A DNA stretch of 64,000 nucleotides from AP-15 sp963774345 (lineage in GTDB: Bacteria; Pseudomonadota; Alphaproteobacteria; ATCC43930; CGMCC-115725): NCBI GenBank assembly GCA_963774345.1, contig CAVZFB010000065.1, positions 62,001-126,000 of the forward strand. Direction: 5' to 3'. This document shows positions 8,682 to 18,532 of the stretch, one piece after another. Every line of letters starts with the position of its first letter. Within the stretch, counting starts at the first letter, position 1. Made by a program: the position numbers and the translations under genes. Below the pieces are notes generated by a model that worked only from the letters and a program-made list of their open reading frames with translations, had not been told where the DNA came from and made no database searches.

Positions 8682-9804
8682 GTGGCCATTCCGCTGCGCC
8701 AAACGATCCGGGTCGGGGCCTATGTGCTCGGGCGCCATTTGCGCGGCGTCGAGCGCTACCCGCTGGTGCTGATGCTGGAGCCGTTGTTCCGCTGCAACCT
8801 CGCCTGCGCCGGCTGCGGCAAGATCGACTATCCCGACGCGATCCTCAACCAGCGGCTCAGCGTCGCCGAATGCCTCGACGCGGTCGACGAATGCGGCGCC
8901 CCGATCGTCGTCCTCGCCGGCGGCGAGCCGCTGCTGCACCGCGAGATCGACGAGATCGCCCAAGGCATCATCGCCCGCAAGAAATTCGTCTACCTGTGCA
9001 CCAACGCGCTGCTGCTCGAAAAAAGACTCGATCAGTTCCAGCCCAACCCTTATTTCGCCTGGACCGTCCATCTCGACGGCGACCGCGAGGAGCACGACCG
9101 CTCGGTCTGCCAGGACGGCGTCTACGACCGCGCGGTCGCCGCGATCGCGCTGGCGAAGTCCCGCGGCTTCCGCGTCAACATCAACGCCACGCTGTTCGAC
9201 ACCGCCGAGCCCGGAGCGTATCGCCCGGTTCTTCGACGCGGTCAGCGAGATCGGCATCGACGGGATCACGGTGTCGCCCGGCTACGCCTATGAGCGGGCG
9301 CCCGACCAGGAGCATTTTCTAAATCGCCGACGCACCAAGGAATTGTTCCGCGGCATCTTCGCGCGCCGCCGCCGCAGCTGGTCGTTCAACCAGTCGAGCC
9401 TGTTTCTCGATTTTCTCGCCGGCAATCAGTCTTACCGCTGCACGCCGTGGGGCAATCCGACGCGCAATTTCTTTGGCTGGCAGCGCCCGTGCTATCTGCT
9501 CGGCGAGGGCTACGCCAAGACCTTCAAGGAGCTGATGGACGAGACCGACTGGGACGCATACGGCACCGGCAATTACGAAAAATGCGCCGATTGCATGGTC
9601 CACAGCGGCTACGAGGCGACCGCGGTCATGGATACGGTGCGGCATCCGCTAAAGGCGGCGGCAGCGGCGCTGCGCGGCGTGCGCACCGAGGGCGATATGG
9701 CGCCGGAAATTCCGCTCGACCGGCAGCGCCCGGCCGAATATGTGCTCGCCCGCCATGTCGAGGAGGCGATGGAGCGGCTAGCCAGCAGCCAGGAACCCGT
9801 GTAA
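8682..9804 (+). CDS. hpnH: Hopanoid biosynthesis radical SAM protein HpnH (one frameshift)
   Basis: Starts at GTG 8682, 38 bp after ispH. The radical SAM cluster motif is CNLACAGC near residue 38. HpnH adds the 5'-deoxyadenosyl group to diploptene to make adenosylhopane, the first step of the extended side chain. One extra G near 9213 (GAG CCC G GAG CGT) breaks the frame; removing it restores a continuous protein of about 373 residues with the C-terminal cysteine region (NYEKCADCMVHSGYE). The 3' end overlaps the convergent hpnG gene by 27 bp. Confidence 0.9.
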
Positions 9805-10462
9805 AGCGCGGGCGGGTCCGGCTAGGGCCAACTGCGCCGTCCGAATCTCGCGCGCCAACCCAACCAGGCTCGCGAGCTGTCGCGGCTGGCGCAGCACCGA
9901 TGCGAGTACCCGCGCGAGCCTCGGCGTTCCGTCTTCCGAAAGCGGGATCAGCGCCGCCGGCGGCAGCTCGCGATAAGCCGCGTCGGCGATTGAGCGCAAG
10001 ACAACGAACGGCATACCCGCCGAAGTGGCGATCCGGGCGACGATGTCGCTTTCGAGATCGACCGCGAGCGCGCCGGGTCTCGTTCCATGCCCGACTTTTT
10101 TGGGCAGCTGTCGCCAGAATGGCCGGAGCCCCGAGCACCGGGCCTTCCAGCGCGCCGATGCTGTGGGCGAAATCGGCGATGTGGTCGCGAAACTGTTTTT
10201 GTGCCCACCACCGTTTGTCGGCTGCGATCACATTCGTCGAGACGATCACACCACCCGTCCGCAATTCGGGCGCGAGCCCGCCGGCAAGGCCGAAACTGAT
10301 CAGACAATTTGCCTGCCGGACCGCCCTTTCGACGAGCGTGATAGTGCGGCTCCGATCGCCGGCGCCGACCATGACCGAAAAGCCTGCGGCGCGCGCGATC
10401 TTCGCTTCCCCCGCGAGCCCGCAGATGCAGAACGCAGCGGCCGGTCCTGTCGTCTCGAGCAA
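9778..10462 (-). CDS. hpnG: Hopanoid-associated nucleoside phosphorylase HpnG (one frameshift)
   Basis: A purine nucleoside phosphorylase-type enzyme that removes adenine from adenosylhopane to give ribosylhopane, acting directly after HpnH. It starts at TTG 10462 (no better start is visible) just after shc. The first part reads MVGAGDRSRT and ISFGLAGGL, typical of the phosphorylase fold. An extra base near 10075-10077 shifts the frame; after it come AVDLESDIVARIA and VVLRSIADAAYRELP, the substrate-pocket region. Corrected length is about 227 residues. It ends the leftward hpnA-to-G operon. Confidence 0.85.
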
Positions 10463-10477
10463 AGCTCTACCCAGGGC

Positions 10478-12455
10478 TCAAATGCCGAACGGCACCCGGG
10501 CCGAATTCCAGTTCATCAGACGGCGGTAGCGGGCCAGCGCCCACAGCGGGAAATAGGCGCGGTAGCCGTGATAGCGCAGAAAGAACACGCGCGGAAAGCC
10601 GACTGCGGTGAACCACGGCTCGTCCCAACTTCCGTCTCGAGTTCTGGGTCGCGATCAGATAGGCGATGCCGCGCGCCACCGCCGGGTTGCGGACCTCGCC
10701 TGCGGCCATCAGAGCGAGCAGCGCCCATGCCGTCTGCGAGGACGTGGTATAGCGCGCCTCGCCTTGCGGCATGCCGGGCCAGTACGATTCCTCGGCTTCG
10801 CCCCAGCCGCCGTCGGTACGCTGCCGGGCAAGCAACCAACCGACAGCGCGGCGGATTTCCGGTGCCGCAGGATCGATGCCGGCAGCGTTGAGCGGCGGCC
10901 AGCACCGACCAGGTCCCGTAGATGTAGTTGGTTCCCCAGCGTCCGAACCAGCTGCCGTCGGCTTCTTGCTCGCGCCACAGAAAGGCGATGGCAGCGGCGA
11001 CGACGGGGTGGTCCGCGCCGTAGCCGAGCTGGGCGAGTAACCCGAGGCAGCGGGCGCTGACATCGGCGGTCGGCGGATCGAGCAGCGCGCCGTGATCGGC
11101 AAATGGAATGTGGTTCAGGTAATAATGCGTGTTGTCGGCGTCGAAGGAGCCCCACCCGCCGTTGCGGCTCTGCATGCCGATGATCCATTCGCCTGCCCGC
11201 TCGATGGCGGGCCGATACAGGTCACGATCAAACCGGTCGAGTGCCAGGGCGACAGCGGCGGTGTCGTCGACGTCGGGGTAATACGGGTTCTCGTATTGGA
11301 AGGCCCACCCGCCGGGCTGCAAGCCTGAGCGGCTCATCGCCCAGTCGCCGACCACCTCCAGCACCTGCTTTTCCGCGAGCCAGTCAAGCGCCCGCCCAAC
11401 CGCGGAGTCTAGCCGCTGGTCATCCACATCCAGCAGCGCGTGGCAGGCTAGCGCCGTGTCCCAGACCGGCGACAGGCAGGGTTGGCAATAACAGCGCTCG
11501 CCATCGAGGACGATAAGCTTGTCGATCGCGGCATGCGGCGGTCAGCCAATCGGGATGATCGCGGCGGATAGCCCAGACAGTCGAACATCATCAAGGAGTT
11601 CGCCATCGCCGGAAAGATCCCGCCGAGGCCGTCTTCGCCGTTGAGGCGCTCGGTCGACAAAGGCGACCGCCTTGGCGATTGCGCGTCGACGCGGCCCCGC
11701 CGGAAACCACGGCTCGGCCGCACGCAGCAACCGGTCGAGCAGCCCGAAAACCATCGCCAGCGGCGATGAGGTCGGCCCGGTGATCCAGTCGCGCACTGAC
11801 TTCGGGCGGTTCGACGAACAACTCGCGAATCGTGATGCCGCGCGGGTTGCGGGCGCGGGGCCGCAGCGCCATCAGCACCAGCAGCGGCACCAGAACGGTG
11901 CGCGACCAATAGGCGACCTTGCCGATGTGAAACGGCGACCATCCGGGCAACAGCATGATTTCGACCGGCATGACCGGAACCGCCCGCCACGGCACCTCGC
12001 CGAACAAGCGCGAGCATGATGCGGGTGAAGACGTTGCAGCGCCGCGCGCCGCCTTGCGCCAGGATCGCGGTGCGGGCGCGCGCCATGTGCGGCGCGTCGA
12101 TCGGATCGCCAGCCGCCTTCAGCGCGAAATAGGCCTTGACCGAACAGCTGACATCGAGCGCGCCGCCGTGAAACAGTGGCCAGCCGCCGTCCTCGCCTTG
12201 CTGGGCGCGCACGAACCACGCGATTTTTGTCTGAAGCTCGGGCTCGCTTCGGCCGAGGTAATGCTGCAGCAGAATGTATTCGGAGGGGATCGTCGCGTCG
12301 GCTTCGAGTTCGAAGACCCAGTGGCCATCGGTATGCTGCAGAGCCAGCAGCGACGCCGCGGCGCGGGTGATCGCCTGACCGATCCCGTGGGTCTCCCGGC
12401 CGGCGTCGATGGGATATTTCGCGGCCGCCGCTTGCTCGTTTATTGCACTGTTCAT
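10478..12455 (-). CDS. shc: Squalene-hopene cyclase (seven frameshifts)
   Basis: Central hopanoid enzyme (HpnF), which cyclises squalene to hopene and diplopterol at the membrane. Reconstructed length is about 656 residues, as expected. The catalytic DVDDTA motif (DxDD) is visible in YYPDVDDTAAV, along with QW repeats such as DGGWGEAEESYWPG and DGSWFGRWGTNY. ATG 12455 overlaps the hpnE stop (ATGA). Extra single bases occur near 12007, 11808, 11655, 11563, 11540, 10897 and 10625; each moves the frame by +1 and the family sequence resumes at once in the next frame. The reconstructed C-terminus NWNSARVPFGI ends at 10478. Either an error-rich stretch or a young pseudogene; I favour error. Confidence 0.88.
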
Positions 12456-13798
12456 GAAAGGATACGCTGACGCTCTTTGTCGGTCCCGATGATCGTATCG
12501 GTAACAATGTCGCCGCCGCCCTCCGCTCGCCGAGGCTCTGCGTGGCCGTGGGCCATCGTCCGCCGCGCTGCAGCAAAGCCCGACCGGATAGCGCCTTCGA
12601 TCGTCGCCGGCAAGCCGGTATCCGTGTAATCGCCGGCAAGCAAGAGCTGCTGCCAGCGCGTCGTCACGCCCGGCCGGCGTCGCAGTTGTTCCGGGCTGGC
12701 GAGAAACGTCGCCCGTCGCTCCTTGACGATTCGCGCCGGCGGCGCCGGAAATGCGGGAAGCCGATAGGCAAACGCCACGTCGCGCCACAGCATCTCGCGC
12801 AGCGCGTCAGCTGGGAGGTCGATGACGCGGTCGGCGGCGCTGACCGTTACCGACAACACCCCATGCTTGCGAAAGATCCACTGTGCGGCGCCGCCGACGA
12901 CGCCGACAAACAGCGGCGAACCAGGGGGCGCCGCGCACCGGAAGTGGGCATTGACGATCGGGGAAAAGGCGTCGGGCACGATCAGTGAGGGGACGAGCCG
13001 TGCAGCAACAGCCGCCGGCACGGCGAGGATCACACGATCTTCACGGCCGATCTCGATTGCGTCCGCTTCGAACACCAGCCCGGAGACGTGATCGGGGCCG
13101 AAGTTCAACGCGCGCAGCCTCGCGCCAAAGCGGATCTCGGCGCCGCGTGCGCGCAAGACAGCAAGCGCCGGATCGACAAAAGTCTCCGAAAGCCCCTCGC
13201 GCGGTACCAGCGGCCGGCACGCCGCCCCGCCGCGGCCAAGCGTCTCGACCAAAATACACCAAAACAGCCGGGCAGACGCGCGCTCGACAGCGGTGTTCAA
13301 AGCAGCGACGGCAAGCGGCTCCCATAGCCGGCGGAAAACCCGGCGGCGGCGATCCAACACCTCGGTGACCGTAGCCGTCGGGCCGACCCAGCGCAGCGCC
13401 AGCGCTCCGAGGTAGTCGGCCGCACGGGTGTACGGGACCCGTCTGGCACGCCGGAAGATCCACCACGGCACGGCGCCTCGGTTCGGCCGCACACTCCAGC
13501 GCTGCCCGGTCTGCGCGTCGATGAACGCAAAGACGGTATCCTCCGGCCCCTCCAGTGTGTCGCGCGCGCCGATCCGTTCGAGATAGTCGAGCGCCCGGCG
13601 GTTTCCCGCCAGCAGCAGATGGTTGCCGTTGTCGACGCGGCAGCCGAGTTCGGCGTCGAAATAGGAACGGCATCGGCCGCCGGCATGGGCGCTTGCTTCG
13701 TAGAGCCGCACCCGGCACCCCTCTGCCGCCAATGCGACCGCAGCCGCCAAGCCGGCCAGACCGGCGCCGACGATATGCACATCGCCGGGCTCATACAA
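12452..13798 (-). CDS. hpnE: Hydroxysqualene dehydroxylase HpnE
   Basis: 448 residues, frame intact. The N-terminal FAD-binding Rossmann motif reads IVGAGLAGLAAAVAL, followed by GGRCRSYFD, as in amine oxidase/phytoene desaturase-like flavoproteins. HpnE reduces hydroxysqualene, made by HpnD and HpnC, to squalene. Translation may start at TTG 13798, overlapping the hpnD stop, or at GTG 13780; both keep the dinucleotide fold. The stop overlaps the shc start (ATGA). About 25 residues at the C-terminus after GFAAARR look unstructured. Confidence 0.92.
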   Translation of the reverse strand: MYEPGDVHIVGAGLAGLAAAVALAAEGCRVRLYEASAHAGGRCRSYFDAELGCRVDNGNHLLLAGNRRALDYLERIGARDTLEGPEDTVFAFIDAQTGQRWSVRPNRGAVPWWIFRRARRVPYTRAADYLGALALRWVGPTATVTEVLDRRRRVFRRLWEPLAVAALNTAVERASARLFWCILVETLGRGGAACRPLVPREGLSETFVDPALAVLRARGAEIRFGARLRALNFGPDHVSGLVFEADAIEIGREDRVILAVPAAVAARLVPSLIVPDAFSPIVNAHFRCAAPPGSPLFVGVVGGAAQWIFRKHGVLSVTVSAADRVIDLPADALREMLWRDVAFAYRLPAFPAPPARIVKERRATFLASPEQLRRRPGVTTRWQQLLLAGDYTDTGLPATIEGAIRSGFAAARRTMAHGHAEPRRAEGGGDIVTDTIIGTDKERQRILS

Positions 13799-14670
13799 GA
13801 CCGTGGCGCAGCACCAGCCAGAGCTTCAGCGGTTTCGGTAGGCTTAGCCGCGCGGCCGGGTCGCGCCACTCCCCGCGCAACAGCTCGTTGCAGGGTCGCC
13901 CGGTAAACGGCTCCCATCACCGCCGCGGGGCGCATCGCACGGCGACGGCATTGTGTCATGGCCCGGGCGCTGTCGCGAAAGTGCGTTTCGGCAATCGCTG
14001 CCAGCTCACGGCAGGCTGCCGGCAACGCCGGATGGCGCAGCACCGCAATCGGATCGACGTTGTGAATCCCGTGGCGCTCCAGGATTTCGCGCGGCAGATA
14101 GAGCCGTCCGCGGCGGGCATCCTCGTCGAGATCGCGCAGAATATTCGTCAGCTGCAATGCCCGCCCGAGCGAGTCGGCGACGCGGTGCGCCGCTTCGCTG
14201 GTGTCGCCAAAAATATGGACCGAAAGATGACCAACCGCGCTCGCCACCCGGGCGCAATAAAGATCGAGCGTGGCTAGATCCGGTGCTCGGATGTCCTCGC
14301 GGGCATCCATCTCCATGCCGTCGATGACGGAGAGAAAATCCTCTCGACGCAGGCGGTAGCACAGCATCGGCTCCTGCAGGGCACGCGCGACGAGATGGCT
14401 TGGCCCCCCGGCATAGAGTGCATCGATTTCGTCGCGCCAGGCGGCCAGCGCCGCGAGCTTGTGCGCGACCGGCCGCTCGCCGTCGGCAATGTCGTCGACC
14501 TCGCGGCACCAAGCGTAGACCGCGTACATGCCGTTGCGGCGCTCTCGGGGCAGCAGCCGCATTGCCCAATAGAACGAGGTTCGGGCGGCCTCGACCCGGT
14601 TGCGGATGGTTTGACGCAGCGCAGCATCGCCCACTTGATCCGCGACGGTACCGAACGCTGTGTCGCTCAC
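13791..14670 (-). CDS. hpnD: Presqualene diphosphate synthase HpnD (one frameshift)
   Basis: Squalene/phytoene synthase family. The first Mg-binding aspartate motif is DDIADGE near 60 and the second is ILRDLDEDARRGRLYLP near 180. The enzyme condenses two farnesyl diphosphates to presqualene diphosphate. An extra base near 13884 shifts the frame about 30 codons before the end; the corrected tail (LLRGEWRDPAARLSLPKPLK) is typical of HpnD and stops at 13791. Corrected length is about 292 residues. ATG 14670 overlaps the hpnC stop (ATGA). Confidence 0.9.
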
Positions 14671-15536
14671 CGGCGGATCCCACGCAGGACGCCGGACAGA
14701 AAAGCCGCAAGGAAATCGGTTTTGCCGAGCCCGACCCGGGCGGCCAGTGGGTCGCCGCGCTGCAGGCGGCGCAACAGGCGCGCCGCCAGCTCAGTGATAA
14801 CGGCGCATTCACAACGCAAACCTGGCGCCGCGACGCGCGGCGCCAGCCCGCGCGCGGCGTTGACGAGATCCGAGGTCCGGTCGAGCAGGGTGTCGAACAC
14901 CCGGCGCAGCGCCGGGCTCGATTGCGTCCGCCGTCAGCGCTGTGACATCGGTTCCGGCAGCAGCGAGATCGGCGGTCGGCAGGTAGACCCGGTCGAGCAG
15001 GCGGTAATCCTCGGCGCAATCCTGCAGGTGGTTGAGCACCTGCAATGCCGAGCACAACGCGTCCGAGGCGGGCCAGGTCTCGCGGCTTTCGCCGATGCAG
15101 ATCGAGCAGCTGCCGCCCGACCGGCGAGGCCGAATAGCGGCAGTATTCCATCAGCTCGTCCCAGTCGCGATAGCGTCGCTTTTCGGCGTCCTGGCGGAAG
15201 GCGCGCAAAACGTCGTTGCAATGCTGCGCCGTCATTCCGGTCGCGGCCAGGCTTTGGCGCATCGCCGAAGCGGCTGGCGAATCGTCGCCCGGGGCGCCGC
15301 CGAGCACCGCCGCCATGCGGTCGAGCCGGCGGATTTTCGTCGGCGGCGCAAAGCTCGGGGTTGTCGGCGATGTCGTCTGCGTTGCGGGCAAAACGGTAGA
15401 ACGCATGGACATGCACGCGCAAATCGCGGCGGATCAGCAACGATCCGACCGGGAAATTCTCGCCGTCGCGCCACTTGCCCGATGGCGTCTCGACGATCTC
15501 GCGGTCTTGCGTGTCCGGCGCTGCCGCCGCAATCAT
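14667..15536 (-). CDS. hpnC: Squalene synthase-like HpnC (three frameshifts)
   Basis: Second squalene/phytoene synthase paralogue of the operon; with HpnD and HpnE it forms the three-enzyme bacterial route to squalene, converting presqualene diphosphate to hydroxysqualene. Motifs are GENFPVGS near the start, RFARNADDIAD (aspartate motif 1) and NHLQDCAEDYRLLD (motif 2). Extra single bases near 15338, 15094 and 14913 shift the frame, each time with the family sequence resuming in the next frame. Corrected length is about 288 residues. The start ATG 15536 overlaps the hpnA stop by 4 bp. Confidence 0.88.
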
Positions 15537-16535
15537 CTCAGATACCCATTCGCCGCGAACCAGCCGACAGCGTCGACAATGGCCTCGTGCGCCGGCCGCG
15601 GCCGATAGCCGAGTTCGCGCGAGGCTTTCACAGATGAAAAATACATCTTCTTTCTGGCCATGCGAACCCCGTCGAGCGTGGTAAAAGGCTCACGGCCGGT
15701 CACCCGCGCCATCAAGCTGGCTCCGACGGCAACCGTGAACGCCACCGCATACGGGATTTTGAGGCGCGGCGGGCCGTCGGCCGACCGCACTGGCGACCTC
15801 GGCCAGGATCTCGGCCAGCGCCATGTTTTCGCCGCCGAGAATATAGCGCTCACCGATCCGGCCGGTTTCGGCCGCCGCGAGATGACCGGCGGCGACATCG
15901 TCGACGTGCACGATATTGAGACCGGTGTCGACAACGCCCGGCAGATTGCCGCGTGCGGCTTCGAGGATGAGCCGCCCGGTCGGCGTCGGCTTGAGGTCGC
16001 GCGGGCCGACCGGCGTTGACGGGTTGACGATCACAGCGGGCAGGCCGCGCTCGTCGATCAACTGGCGAACGGCCTCCTCGGCCAGGAATTTTGACCGCTT
16101 GTAAGGCCCGATCATATCGTCGAGCCGGCTCGGCGTCTCTTCGTCGGCCGAGCCGCCGGGAACCAGACCGATCGTGGCGACGCTACTGGTATGGACGATG
16201 CGCTCGACACCGGCGGCGTGCGCTGCGGTCATCAGGTCGCGGGTGCCGTCGACATTGGCGTGGAACATCGCGGCCGGGTCGGGAACCCACAGCCGGTAAT
16301 CGGCAGCGACGTGGAACAGATACCGGCAGCCGGCGACCGCGCGGGCGAGGGATGGCAGGTCCTCCATCGCGCCCTCGGAGATTTCGACGGATAGACCGCC
16401 GAGGTTGCGGCGGTCGCCGCCAGGGCGCGCCAGCACCCGCACTTGATGACCTTTGAGCAACAGCGCGCGTGCCACGGCCGACCCGACGAACCCGGTCGCC
16501 CCGGTAACGAGGCACAAACCCGGCGCGAGCGACAT
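15533..16535 (-). CDS. hpnA: Hopanoid-associated sugar epimerase HpnA (one frameshift)
   Basis: Extended short-chain dehydrogenase/epimerase. The NAD(P)-binding motif TGATGFVGSAVA lies near residue 11 and the catalytic tyrosine and lysine in GPYKRSKFLAEE near 145. HpnA is a marker of hopanoid operons; a role in side-chain reduction or sugar modification is proposed in the literature, so the function is known only loosely. An extra base near 15770 shifts the frame; the corrected tail (KIPYAVAFTVAVGASL through AVGWFAANGYLR) is normal. Corrected length is 333 residues. First gene of the hpnA-C-D-E-shc-G operon, 52 bp after ccmI. Confidence 0.88.
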
Positions 16536-16587
16536 CGCTATCCACCGGCCCGCCGAGCCTGCGGCGGCGCGAAGGCCAGCGTCGAGG

Positions 16588-18064
16588 TCAACGCAGCGCG
16601 TCGAGCTTGCGTTGCACCAAAGCGCGCCGGCTGTCGGCCGGAGACAGTTCGTCTCGCAGCGTTGTCCAATAACTTGCCGCCCGAAGGCCGTCGCCGCCTC
16701 TAGCTGCGGCCAGACCCAAATACCACAACGCGTCCGGCTCTTTGCCGTCGAGCGCGTTGATCCGGGTCGCCAGATCGACGAGTTCGGGGCTCGGCCTGTC
16801 GTCTTTGGTCCCGACGGAAAGCGCATTCATATAGGCCTCGAGCAGCGGGAGATTGCCGGGGAATTGCGCGTTTCCCTGCTTGAGGGCGGCGAGCGCATCC
16901 GCGGTGCGACCGAGCCCCTGATAAGAGCGGGCGCGTGCGATCCATCCCGTCGCGTCATCCGGCAACACTTCCGGCGGCGCCGCCGCGGCCGCAACTGCGC
17001 GGGCGCGAGCAGCTTGCGCCTTGTCGGGCTCGCCGAGCACATCGTAGGCATGGGCCAGCCGTGCCCAGCCTTCCTTGTCGTCCGGGTGCTGTTCGAGCCG
17101 TTGGGCAAGGCGCTCGACCATGCCGCGGATCATCGCCTGCCGCTGTTCCGGCGATCATGTCTCGGGCGGCGGCGATGTCTTGCGCGCTCGGACCGGGCGG
17201 CGCTACAGCCGGCGCGGCCCCCGCTGCCGGCCCCTTCGGCATCAATTCGGCGAGGCTGTCCACGACGGTTTGGCGCCACGGCGCGCCAGCCGGGGCGTCG
17301 GCCAGCAAGGCCTGCAATTTTTGCCTGGCGCCGCTTCTGTCGCCGTGCTGCAACGCTGTCTCGGCGTTGTAGTAGCGCGAACGTGGATCATCCGGCGCCT
17401 TGGCGAACTCGGCCTCGGCGGCCGGCGTCACGGTGCCCTCAGCTTCAAGCAGCAAGACTTCGCCCAGTTCGGCATGCAGACCGGTCTCGCCGGGCGCCAA
17501 GGCGATCGCGCGGGCGTAGGCCTCGCGCGCCTCGGGGAGGCGGTTCAGCGCGGCCAGGGTGCGGGCCAGCAGGGTCCAACCTTTGAGATCGCCAGGCGCT
17601 TGTTGCAAATGCGCCTTGATGCGGTCGGCGGCCGCGGCGAGTTCGGCCGCGCCGTGGGGAATGGCCGCGTCGATCGTGCTGCTCCGATCCATCGCCCCCG
17701 GTGAGCCGACCGCCAGGTAGATGGCAATCGCCGCCGCGGGCAGCATCCCGGCAATGCCGATCGCCGCACCGATCCGCCAGAACGTCTCCGCTCCGGCGTC
17801 CAACGCTGCTCCCGCCCCGGCGTCGCCGCGCTCGGCCGCCGCCAGCATGCGCCGGGTGATTTCGGTGCGCGCCACAACGGCCTGGTCGGGTGAAATCCGG
17901 CCCTGAGCCAGCTCGGCATCGGTCTCGGCAAGCTGCCGGCGAAACAACGCGGCGACGGCTTCCTCGTCGGCACTGCCCGGCCGCGGGCGGTGGAGGAGCG
18001 GGCGCAGCAAGGTGGCCAGCGCCGCAAGGGTCAGGAACCCGGCGCCGATCCAGAACCAGACCAT
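16588..18064 (-). CDS. ccmI: Cytochrome c biogenesis protein CcmI/CycH (one frameshift)
   Basis: Apocytochrome c chaperone. It begins MVWFWIGAGFLTLAALA, a membrane helix, then the typical CcmI opening region (RRQLAETDAELAQGRI), a second helix near 130-150 (AGMLPAAAIAIYLAVG) and a long periplasmic TPR domain (GWTLLARTLAAL, DPRSRYYNAETAL, GWARLAHAYDVLG). An extra base near 17149 shifts the frame (AARDMIAG, then MIRGMVERLAQRLE). Corrected length is about 491 residues. In the raw sequence the ccmH frame reads straight into ccmI, which is probably an indel artefact. It hands apocytochromes to the CcmF/H ligase. Confidence 0.85.
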
Positions 18065-18532
18065 GCCCGATCGCTCAGCAATTCCGCGGCACGCGCGCTC
18101 TCTTCCCGAGTCAAGCTCGGGCAACATTGCGTCGAAACGGCGCCAGCGCGCCCGCAGCAGCAACACCCCTCCCGCCCCCAGCACTAGCACCGGCGGCGCC
18201 AGCCACAACACCCAGGTCACCGGCTCGAACGGCGGGTCGAGCAGCACGAAAACGCCATATCGTGCGACGACATAATCGAGCACCTGCTGGTCGCTGTCGC
18301 CGGCGAGCAGCCGCTTGCGCACCAGAACGCGCAGATCGTGGGCGAGGTCGGCGTTCGACTCGTCGATCGACTGGTTCTGGCACACCAGGCAGCGCAATTC
18401 CTGGCTGATCGTGCGCGCGCGCGCCTCCAAGGCTGGATCGGCGAGCCGTTCGGGGGGTTCGACCGCCCAGGCTGCCGCCGCCCCGACCGCGACCAGCAGC
18501 AGCGCTGCCGCAACCAGTAGCCTCCCGATCAT
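18031..18532 (-). CDS. ccmH: Cytochrome c maturation protein CcmH (probable frameshift near its end)
   Basis: Thiol-disulfide subunit of the haem lyase. A cleavable or anchoring N-terminal helix (LVAAALLLVAVGAAAA) is followed by the redox motif LRCLVCQNQSIDESNA and, near residue 110, a C-terminal helix (VTWVLWLAPPVLVLGAGG). Read strictly, the frame continues into CcmI. Allowing one extra C near 18118 gives LTREESARAAELLSD, the usual CcmH tail, with a stop at 18031 inside the ccmI start region. Corrected length is about 166 residues, normal for CcmH. Overlaps the ccmF stop by 4 bp. Confidence 0.8.

Noticed and set aside
11448..12788. A long frame extending the cyclase upstream of ATG 12455
   Set aside because: The extension lies antisense-frame to hpnE's own 3' end and has no cyclase similarity.
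16955..18532. Natural CcmH-CcmI fusion protein
   Set aside because: The +1 frame contains the expected CcmH tail (LTREESARAAELL) and stop, and one extra C explains the fused frame.
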